Below are positions 52,885-59,820 of a stretch of 64,000 nucleotides of DNA, piece by piece (within the stretch, counting starts at the first letter, position 1; every line of letters begins with the position of its first letter). The notes beneath the pieces are model-generated. The model was not told the DNA's origin, searched no databases, and saw only the letters and a program-made list of their open reading frames with translations. The stretch covers positions 124,001 through 188,000 of the forward strand of contig KB906739.1 in NCBI GenBank assembly GCA_000381585.1, given 5' to 3'. The stretch is from Acidobacteriaceae bacterium KBS 83. Its GTDB lineage: Bacteria > Acidobacteriota > Terriglobia > Terriglobales > Acidobacteriaceae. A program made the position numbers and the translations under genes.

Positions 52885-54828
52885 TCAGGAGCCCGGCGTC
52901 GAGCCGGGCTTTTCTGTTGCTACGCCGTCCTCGCGGAGCATATCGGGATCGTATTGCGCGAGGAAGCTGCCTGCGGCAATACCGCGTGTGAGCGCCAGAT
53001 GCCAGGCATCGCTCACCCGCGAGGTGTGGTAGCCGGTCTCAGGCCACGTGTCGAGCAGTGAGCGTAGCCGCGTCGTATCCAGAACGTGACGAACCAGCGG
53101 TGAGCGTTCGATGCGTGTGAGTTCTGCGGAAAGCTGCGGACGCGCAGCCCCGACGGTCAGGTACCAGTCGGCCGCCTGCAGACCGCGCATTGTTCGCCGC
53201 AACGTCGATTCAGGAAGCCGGCCTTCCATGGCACGGCGAATAATCGAGCGGCTTTGGCCGCCCACCAGATATTGCTCGATCGGGATGCCGAAGCAGAACT
53301 CGAAGATGCGCTTGTCGAGCGTCGGGTCCCGCTGCTCGATCTGCCATCCGGCTGCGGCAGCCCCATTGTTCACCCCAGGATCGAAGTATTCATAGAAGCT
53401 GCGGCGTACAGAGGCAACGCTGCTCTCCACTCCATAAAACTCGGCGAGCGCTTTTTCTTCCAGCCGGTATTTGGCCGCAAGCTGCGGATGTACGGCGCTG
53501 AAAGTGAGTGTGAACCCGCGCATATCCGGATGGTAGAGGCGGCGCATCCACTGCGGCACGATCCAACCGGTGGCCCAAGATGCCGCGCCCCGCCATGACG
53601 TGTAGCCGCCAGCGCGCAACTCGTGTGTCAGGCGCACAAGCCGGATCCAGTGCCCGCGGCGAAAGAGCTCCGACAGGCCGATAAGGCCGCCGAAGCTGAT
53701 GGTCGCATTCCCGCCTGCTCCCTGCAGCAGCACATCGAGCCCACGGCTTCGTAAGCCGTCCAGAATGGCAATTACCCAGAGGAGGTTAGTGGGATTGAAG
53801 GTAGGCTGACCGGTGAGCCGTGCGTCACGCTCCGCGGTGGCGAGCAGATCGCGGCCGCTCGCGGTCACCCGCACGTGATCGATGTTCGGATAGAGCCCGG
53901 CAACCTCTGCCGCCAAGGGCCCTTCGTCGCCAAATCGGCCGGGCAGCGCAGAACCGTCATAGCCCTGGACTGGCACTGCGGTGAAGGAAGTGAGCCGCTG
54001 GCCCTTGGCCGCCATCAGTCGTGCAGCAGTGACTGTTACCGATGAGCTGTCCAGCCCGCCGCTCAATTGCGATGCAATGCCTTCGCTTCCGGCGAGCCGC
54101 ACTCCGACGGCACGATCGAAGCGTTCGCGAAAGTCGTCAATGTAGTCAGCGTCACGGCGGTAACGGATCGGGCGAGCATCGATCGGATGCCAGTATCGGC
54201 GTATCTCAATGCCATTTGGCGACAGCTTGAGCCAATGGGCTGGGGGCAGCCGCTCGACTCCTGCGAAGAACGTCTCCGTACTCGGCGTCTGCAATGCGGC
54301 AAGGAAATGCGCCATGCGCCCCACATCGATACGGTGACCAACCGACGGCAGCGCACACAATCCTGGGGGCATGGAGGCGAAGGCAAACGCGCCGTTCGGT
54401 CCGTGCGCACGGGTGAAATGCAGGGGGCGTTCTCCTGCGTGATCGCGCGCGAGAAAGAGAGTCTGCCGATGCGCATTCCAGCAGGCCAGAGCAAAACCGC
54501 CCATCAGGTGATCGACGACGTCGAAGCCCCATCGCGCCCAGGCGTGCGCGAATACCTCGTCGTCCGAAGCTATCTGCCCAAGTCCAAGCTCGCGCGCCAG
54601 ATCGTCGTGGTTGTCGATCCGCAGATCCGCGACAAATTCCGGGGAACCCGGAAAGGGTGCGGACGACGGCAAAGCTGGAGACGGACGATAGTCGCTGGAG
54701 CCAAGAAGCAGCCCTTGAGCCGATTGCCGGATCGCGGCCGGCAAGGGCGACATCGCGCGCAGCATGGACAGACAGCTTTCTGGAGGAAGCGGACCGCTCG
54801 AAGACCACAGGCCCGCGATGGCGCGCAT
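52885..54828 (-). CDS. Lasso peptide macrolactam synthetase (asparagine-synthetase-like, C protein)
   Basis: 647 residues from the ATG at 54828 (GGAG four bases upstream; the frame is open to 54855). The N-terminal class II glutamine amidotransferase-like domain (MRAIAGLWSS; RIDNHDDLAR) lacks the nucleophilic Cys at position 2. The C-terminal half is the ATP-pyrophosphatase domain with IASQLSGGLDSSSVTVTAAR (PPi loop, 256-263). Lasso cyclases of this family adenylate an Asp/Glu side chain of the core peptide and form the isopeptide ring. Neighbouring A, K, B1 and B2 genes establish the role. It ends within a terminator hairpin shared with the bacilliredoxin gene. Confidence 0.93.
   Translation of the reverse strand: MRAIAGLWSSSGPLPPESCLSMLRAMSPLPAAIRQSAQGLLLGSSDYRPSPALPSSAPFPGSPEFVADLRIDNHDDLARELGLGQIASDDEVFAHAWARWGFDVVDHLMGGFALACWNAHRQTLFLARDHAGERPLHFTRAHGPNGAFAFASMPPGLCALPSVGHRIDVGRMAHFLAALQTPSTETFFAGVERLPPAHWLKLSPNGIEIRRYWHPIDARPIRYRRDADYIDDFRERFDRAVGVRLAGSEGIASQLSGGLDSSSVTVTAARLMAAKGQRLTSFTAVPVQGYDGSALPGRFGDEGPLAAEVAGLYPNIDHVRVTASGRDLLATAERDARLTGQPTFNPTNLLWVIAILDGLRSRGLDVLLQGAGGNATISFGGLIGLSELFRRGHWIRLVRLTHELRAGGYTSWRGAASWATGWIVPQWMRRLYHPDMRGFTLTFSAVHPQLAAKYRLEEKALAEFYGVESSVASVRRSFYEYFDPGVNNGAAAAGWQIEQRDPTLDKRIFEFCFGIPIEQYLVGGQSRSIIRRAMEGRLPESTLRRTMRGLQAADWYLTVGAARPQLSAELTRIERSPLVRHVLDTTRLRSLLDTWPETGYHTSRVSDAWHLALTRGIAAGSFLAQYDPDMLREDGVATEKPGSTPGS
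52891..52915 (+). terminator. Terminator of the bacilliredoxin gene, inside the lasso cyclase 3' end
   Basis: GCCCGGC and GCCGGGC (7 bp) with a 5-base loop, then TTTTCT. It lies 24 bases after the bacilliredoxin stop and encodes the last residues of the convergent cyclase gene on the other strand. Confidence 0.75.
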
Positions 54829-54975
54829 TCGGCTCCGAAACTGGGCAGGCATCAAGCTATATGCGTGTTCCGGTCAAATCGCGAGGTGAACCTGCTGCCC
54901 GGAATAGAGACTGAGAAGATTCCTTTGTGTTGCCTTGGGTTGAAATCAACGAACGAACGAGGTAGAAGCGCAGGC

Positions 54976-55137
54976 TCAAGCAGATTTGTGCGAGTTGAGT
55001 CCATCATGCACGTGGCTCATGCCATGCTCCGCATCCTCGAGCGCCAGAATGTCGAGCACTGGCTTCTTCCACTCCCGTTTTTGCGGGACAGTGGCCGATG
55101 CCGGATGTTGGGCATTCATAGTGGGGGCGTTCGTCAT
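54976..55137 (-). CDS. Lasso peptide precursor (A)
   Basis: 53 residues from the ATG at 55137, with GGAGG four bases upstream. The leader contains EWKKPVLDIL, which matches the conserved aromatic-xx-Pro-x-Leu recognition motif bound by B1 proteins. After it come ALEDAEH and a likely core GMSHVHDGLNSHKSA. The only acidic residue after Glu37 is Asp45, so the ring must close there: Gly39-Asp45 would be a 7-residue ring, His38-Asp45 an 8-residue ring. The usual Thr at position -2 is not seen. The kinase suggests modification near the C-terminus, where Ser52 is the penultimate residue. The frame is open upstream to 55263 but lacks leader features. Identity as precursor rests on position and leader motif. 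Confidence 0.82.
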   Translation of the reverse strand: MTNAPTMNAQHPASATVPQKREWKKPVLDILALEDAEHGMSHVHDGLNSHKSA

Positions 55138-55511
55138 CCATCCTCCGAATGAAACACAGCTGCAAGCTGAATCGGTGCTCGTAGCGGCCTTTGGTCCAAC
55201 TACTGCTATTTGGAAGGTACGATGCAGAAATTCGTCCGCATTCGTTGCCTTAAAGCCGTTCATCCCTCTTTACTACTCGAACAAGGCAGCAGAACAGAGG
55301 CCCGATGCAAATCAAACGCTGCGCCTACACCATTGTCGAGGCAATACAAGGAACCGTCAATTCCATATTGTGTGAAACTCACGGCTGAGTAATATCTACC
55401 GTTACGCAGTCTTCTACTGCTGCAGATACTTGAAATGAAGACAGATGTCCTTGCATCCCCATCCGCTCCGATGACCTTGACCAGTATGCGCACAGCCTTC
55501 AGTGCAGGGGA
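55138..55511. other. 374-base intergenic region between lasso A and K genes
   Basis: This separates the minus-strand A-C genes from the plus-strand kinase gene and should hold their divergent promoters. The segment is noticeably A/T-richer than the flanking genes. No convincing promoter, second precursor or RNA was recognised. Open frames here are short and lack ribosome-binding sites. Confidence 0.4.
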
Positions 55512-56450
55512 ATGCACCTTCCGGGGTATGGAGGAGGCACGCCCCTGAACAGCTATCGCATCGGACCGTTCGTCTACGTAACTGACCTGTTACTGCCTGA
55601 GTTGCCGCCGGGGGCACCGGAGGCCGGCGAGCGGCCGGTCCATATTCGTTTGGGAAAGGCACCGGCGGCATTGCGTGCTCCCTTGGCGACCGCCAAAACT
55701 TTTCAAGCAAGTGACACTGAATTTCTTCTCCGCCTGCCTGGAGTGGCGACCTATTTTGTCCGCGATGGCGTGCATATTCTCGTGGATCGGGAGACTGGCG
55801 CCGCCGATCTAGACGTGCGGTCCTACCTCATGGGAAGCCTCTTCGCCGTCCTTTGCCATCAGCGGGGGCTGCTTCCATTGCATGCAAGCGCAATTGCCGG
55901 GCCGCAGGGCGCCGTCGCGTTCCTAGGCGCATCTGGTGCCGGCAAATCATCCATCGCCGCGTTTCTGTCGCGGCGCGGCCACCGCGTCCTGGCCGACGAT
56001 ATTTGTCTCGTCGATCCCGCCGCTCCCCGCGATCAGCGCGTGCTGCCGGTGGCGCCGTGGCTGAAACTATGGAGTACAACCCTGGATGCGATGGGCGAAT
56101 CGAACCGCGAACTCCCGCGCGTCTTCTCCGACGATGAAAAGTACCGCTATTCGCTCCAGCAGCACGAAGCGTCCACCCCACTCGCGGAAATCATTCTGCT
56201 CGAGCGCGCCGAGGACCAAGCTGCGGCAAGCTTCGAGCGGCTGGCGCCGGTCCATGCCCTCCACGCCGTGCTTGACCTCACGTACCAGTCGTGGCTGGTG
56301 CGCGCTATGGGTCGAACCGAACAGTATTTTCTGCGCTGCGGGAAAGCTCTCGATGGCGTTCGCGTGACGCGCATGCGGCGGCCATGGAGTTTTGATGCGA
56401 TGGAAAATACTCTATTGGTGCTCGAAGCGCATCTCGCGGAAAACTCGTGA
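55512..56450 (+). CDS. Lasso peptide kinase, HPr-kinase-like (K)
   Basis: 312 residues. The C-terminal half is the HPr kinase/phosphorylase fold: LPLHASAIAG (residues 122-130), Walker A GASGAGKSS (139-147) and ADDICLVD (161-168). The rest is a variable N-terminal region. In lasso clusters of the paeninodin type such kinases phosphorylate the C-terminal Ser of the precursor. It runs toward the nucleotidyltransferase-B2 gene and ends 5 bases from it. The start at 55512 has GGGG upstream but no strong ribosome-binding site. Confidence 0.88.
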   Translation: MHLPGYGGGTPLNSYRIGPFVYVTDLLLPELPPGAPEAGERPVHIRLGKAPAALRAPLATAKTFQASDTEFLLRLPGVATYFVRDGVHILVDRETGAADLDVRSYLMGSLFAVLCHQRGLLPLHASAIAGPQGAVAFLGASGAGKSSIAAFLSRRGHRVLADDICLVDPAAPRDQRVLPVAPWLKLWSTTLDAMGESNRELPRVFSDDEKYRYSLQQHEASTPLAEIILLERAEDQAAASFERLAPVHALHAVLDLTYQSWLVRAMGRTEQYFLRCGKALDGVRVTRMRRPWSFDAMENTLLVLEAHLAENS

Positions 56451-56455
56451 GGCAG

Positions 56456-58138
56456 CTAGGACTGCTCCCCCGTCGAACCCGCAGAGTGAATCGGCGCAAA
56501 GAGCAGTGCACTCTCACCACCGAGCAGCATGCGATGGTCGACTTCCAGCCAGGTATGCGCGCGCATCTTGCGATCCGCAGAACGGCGCACACCATAGTGC
56601 ATGATGCTGCTGATGCCGCGCCGGCGCAGCATGGCATGTGCTGCTAGCGCCTGCGGGAAGCACACAAACGAGATTGGTCCAAAGCGCGCAATGCTGAGCA
56701 CCGCCCAGCGAATGCGCTCCGCCATATCGGAGTTTGCCGATTCGGCGGCGTTGTGCAGTGGACGCTCAAGCCAGCGAAAGATCCATCGCACCGGCAGAAG
56801 CGCGAGGGAGCAACGCGCCGTAAGCAGCATCACGAAAGCCTCGAGCAGCAGCCGCTTCTTCGTCGCAGGCAGGGCACGCCAGCGGTCCCAGCGGCTGCGC
56901 CGGGCGTGTGTCGCCCCCACCTGTGCCGCCCTGCGATGGAAGAACGCCCACTCCACGGGACTGAGCACCGCGTAAAACGGAAACAGAAAATCCGGCAAAT
57001 CGAAGCGTTGCCACACACGTGGTCGCAGCAGAACACGCCGCAATATCTCAATGCGATAAGCAAAGCCCCGGCGCAAACCGAGCTCATAACGCTTCAGCGG
57101 CCAGCTTCCGGTTCCCTCCTGCGTTGGCTCAAACCGCTGCGCGAGATGCTGCGCTCGCGCATGCTGGAGTATCCACCGTGCCTCGCGTCTTCCGCTCTCG
57201 AGCTGCATCGCACTGTCGAGTACATCCGGCCTCAGCAACTCAAGCTCCTCTGCAAGCTTAAGCGCCGCAGCCAACTCAGGGAGAATGCCATACGTCACCG
57301 CCTCATCGGCGAGAGCATTTCTTTGCTCACTTCGAAAGCTGTCCCACAACACAGCTATATCTATGAGCGATTTGAATCGGGACCATCCCTCGAGCGCCCC
57401 ATGCACGCAGAGATAGAGGACGGTGCGATCGAGCGGCAGGACTGTCACCGCAGTCTCGCCCAGTTGCATTCGCTCGTTCGATGCTGAGCTCGCATCGGCC
57501 AGTGCGTTACCGGGCATGCGCGGATTGCGAAAGAGGCGCCAATGGAGATCGACTTCGAAGTCATTGTCGCCATTGGCGCGATACGTGTAGTCCTTACCGT
57601 GTTTGCGCCAGGACCGCCGGCGTCGCGGTGTGAGCCGGGCGTCTGGATCGTTGCGGCGGAAGCCGTCGGCAAGCAGAATGCGGTCGGCCACCTCCTCCAT
57701 GCCGGGCTCTATCAGCAGATCAATATCGCCCACGTCGCGCAGGGCAGGATCACCATAAACACGCTGCGACAGCGGAACTCCCTTCAGCACTCGGACAGTG
57801 ACTCCCGCCTGCTGCAGCAGGCCGCAGAGACGACGCGTCTCAGCGAGATAAGCAAAAGTGCTTATCGCGTTCTGTGTGGCTGCTCTCTTCAAAGTGCCAA
57901 TCGTGTCGGCCGGAAGTGTCGCACCGCTTGATGAAAGTGCACGAAAGACAAGCGGTGCAACACGATGATGGCCACAGAGCGAAAGGAAGTATTTCCAATC
58001 GATCTGCTCCTCGGCGGCAAACGTACGAACGGCCAGCCCGTCCTCCTTCACTAACGGCCAGCGCATACATCTCAGCAGCAGGCGCACCTCTGGCGTCAGA
58101 CGGCTGGGAGCGAAGACAGATTGAACGTTCTCGGCCAT
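56456..58138 (-). CDS. Fusion of a nucleotidyltransferase (NTP_transf_5) and a lasso B2 leader peptidase
   Basis: 560 residues from the ATG at 58138. Residues about 10-290 are an NTP_transf_5-type nucleotidyltransferase (VRVLKGVPLSQRVYGDPALR, DVGDIDLLIEP). Residues about 430-560 are a transglutaminase-like B2 domain with Cys493 (SFVCFPQALAAHAMLRRRGI), His528 (MRAHTWLEVD) and Asp534. B2 removes the lasso leader with B1; nucleotidyltransferases in pseudomycoidin-type clusters add sugars to the phosphorylated peptide. The fusion of the two in one chain is notable. Its start is 73 bases from the B1 start on the other strand. Confidence 0.88.
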   Translation of the reverse strand: MAENVQSVFAPSRLTPEVRLLLRCMRWPLVKEDGLAVRTFAAEEQIDWKYFLSLCGHHRVAPLVFRALSSSGATLPADTIGTLKRAATQNAISTFAYLAETRRLCGLLQQAGVTVRVLKGVPLSQRVYGDPALRDVGDIDLLIEPGMEEVADRILLADGFRRNDPDARLTPRRRRSWRKHGKDYTYRANGDNDFEVDLHWRLFRNPRMPGNALADASSASNERMQLGETAVTVLPLDRTVLYLCVHGALEGWSRFKSLIDIAVLWDSFRSEQRNALADEAVTYGILPELAAALKLAEELELLRPDVLDSAMQLESGRREARWILQHARAQHLAQRFEPTQEGTGSWPLKRYELGLRRGFAYRIEILRRVLLRPRVWQRFDLPDFLFPFYAVLSPVEWAFFHRRAAQVGATHARRSRWDRWRALPATKKRLLLEAFVMLLTARCSLALLPVRWIFRWLERPLHNAAESANSDMAERIRWAVLSIARFGPISFVCFPQALAAHAMLRRRGISSIMHYGVRRSADRKMRAHTWLEVDHRMLLGGESALLFAPIHSAGSTGEQS

Positions 58139-58211
58139 GAGCGAGGAAGTGTCAGTATCATATGCGAGGCGCCTGATTGTGGAACCACCAGGCCGGAGGA
58201 CAGCTTCGTTT

Positions 58212-58508
58212 ATGTCACGCGAGATTCCCATCACGGCGGAGAGCATCGTCGCCTGGAGCGAGGCGCCGGTTGCGACCGAAGTGGATCGCGAGGTTGTCCT
58301 GATGAGCGTCGGCCGAGGCCGCTGTTATGGACTCGGCGAAACGGGCAGTTCGGTCTGGCGACGACTGGGCTCGCCGATCCGCGTGGATGACCTGTGCCGC
58401 GAGCTCATGCTGGAATACCACGCCGATCTTGACGTACTCGTCAAAGACGTCATCGTCCTGCTGGAGCAGATGCAGCAGGAAGGACTGGTCAAGGTAATTG
58501 CGGAATGA
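58212..58508 (+). CDS. Lasso leader-binding protein, PqqD-like (B1)
   Basis: 98 residues from the ATG at 58212; the frame is open to 58137 but then overlaps the divergent gene. The PqqD winged-helix (RiPP recognition element) pattern is seen in VDREVVLMSVGRGRCYGLGE, TGSSVWRRLGSPIRVDDLCR and VKDVIVLLEQMQQEGLVKVI. B1 binds the Pro-containing leader motif and presents the precursor to B2 and C. GGAGG lies 12 bases before the ATG, rather far. Confidence 0.88.
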   Translation: MSREIPITAESIVAWSEAPVATEVDREVVLMSVGRGRCYGLGETGSSVWRRLGSPIRVDDLCRELMLEYHADLDVLVKDVIVLLEQMQQEGLVKVIAE

Positions 58509-58521
58509 GGCGGAGCTCGCA

Positions 58522-59592
58522 CTAAGTCCGGCGGCACACTAACGACACCGTGGCAGTCGAATTGCGCACCACAAAATCGGGCTTCACGATGAGTGTCGTC
58601 GGCATCTCCTTGCGCATCTGCGGTTCAATGTAAGTCAGCAATGCATTTGCGGCCGTCTCTCCCATGGAGCGTAACGGCTGGCGCACCGTCGTGAGACTCG
58701 GGTTGTTCGTGCGCGCGCTCGGGATATCGTCGAAGCCGACTACGGAAATGTCCGTCGGAATTTGAAAGCCCTGTTCCTTCAAGCGGGCGACGGCGCCGAT
58801 GGCCGAATGGTCATTGAATGCAAAGATCGCCGTAAACGGCGGGCACTGCTCTAGCAGCCGGCCCGTCGCCTGGTAGCCGGAATCGCTGCCCGCTTCGGTG
58901 CCCTCCAGTTGCACACATAGGCGTGGATCGATCGAGAGGCCAAGCTCCTGGCTGATCTGCTCGATCGCTGACCAGCGATAGTGCGTGTCGGAGCTGAACT
59001 CCTGCCCTTTGATAAACGCGATCTTTCGATGCCCCAGATCGAAGAGATGTGACAACGCCATCCGCACCGCCGTGGTGTGGTCCAGCTCGAGATTGGTGAC
59101 GTTCTCCATGCGCTGATGGCCAGAGACCGCAACCACCGGGATGGATAGATGCATTTCGAGCGGCGTGTCGATGGCAATCAAGCCCTCTATGCCCCGGGAA
59201 AGCAGCAGCCTCGGATACTCGCGTAGCAGGTCCTCGCGATGGTGATGGCTGACGACGAAATAAAAATAGCCGGACTGCAGGAGCGCGCTCTCGATGCCGC
59301 TTAGCACCGACGCGGAGTATCCCTCGCTGATCTCCGGTACCATCACGCCCATGGTGTAAGTCTTCTTGCGACGCAGCGCGCGGGCCAGGTGGTTCGGCTC
59401 ATATCGCATTGCCTCCGCCGCAGCCCACACGAGATCCTGTGTCCGCGTAGAGATGCGGTTGGCGGTCGCGGAGCGGCTCAAGACACGAGAGACCGTGGCG
59501 ACAGAGAGGCCCAGATGGTCGGCCACCTCCTTCAACCCGACCGGGCCGGCCGCCAGATCTGAACTCCGCACGCGATCCCGCCGCTCGGCCAT
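58522..59592 (-). CDS. LacI-family transcriptional regulator
   Basis: 356 residues from the ATG at 59592, with GGAGG four bases upstream. The helix-turn-helix and hinge are [20 protein letters not shown] then [20 protein letters not shown]. The periplasmic-binding-protein-like sensor domain ends [20 protein letters not shown]. It probably binds a sugar-like ligand and may control the divergent TonB-dependent receptor, as suggested by a LacI-type operator between them. It is convergent with B1. Confidence 0.94.
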   Translation of the reverse strand: MAERRDRVRSSDLAAGPVGLKEVADHLGLSVATVSRVLSRSATANRISTRTQDLVWAAAEAMRYEPNHLARALRRKKTYTMGVMVPEISEGYSASVLSGIESALLQSGYFYFVVSHHHREDLLREYPRLLLSRGIEGLIAIDTPLEMHLSIPVVAVSGHQRMENVTNLELDHTTAVRMALSHLFDLGHRKIAFIKGQEFSSDTHYRWSAIEQISQELGLSIDPRLCVQLEGTEAGSDSGYQATGRLLEQCPPFTAIFAFNDHSAIGAVARLKEQGFQIPTDISVVGFDDIPSARTNNPSLTTVRQPLRSMGETAANALLTYIEPQMRKEMPTTLIVKPDFVVRNSTATVSLVCRRT

Positions 59593-59820
59593 CCTGCCTC
59601 CGTTTTCCAGCGGAATCATCATAACGTTGATGACACCGAAATCTTGACTGTGTTGAGCGCGGGGTGATATTCCTTCCCCGCTGGCGCAACCGTTTGCGCA
59701 CGGTAATCCTGGTGAGTCCTCCGCCGCCGTAAGCCGCGTCAGAGGCACCCCGCATGAAATATCGGGAATCACAACGGAATAGCAATTTACAGAAGCAGTA
59801 AGGGTCTTTTTGGGAGGCAT
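59593..59820. other. Divergent promoter region of the LacI regulator and TonB receptor
   Basis: 228 bases containing the LacI-type operator at 59684-59699. The receptor's ribosome-binding site GGGAGG is at its right end. No other element was recognised. Confidence 0.5.
59684..59699. promoter_or_regulatory. LacI-type operator
   Basis: GCGCAACCGTTTGCGC is a 16-bp palindrome with a central CG and one mismatched pair, the form bound by LacI-family dimers. It lies 92 bases from the LacI gene start and 121 bases from the receptor start. Confidence 0.65.

Noticed and set aside
54856-54975. Small GGTTG/CAAC repeat between lasso A and C as an attenuator
   Set aside because: The stem is only 4-5 bp; too weak to call a hairpin of function.
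55210-55392. Plus-strand 60-codon frame with YKEPSIPY, resembling a lasso leader motif
   Set aside because: No ribosome-binding site, and the frame ends eight residues after the Pro motif, leaving no core with an acid at ring distance. It is probably chance.
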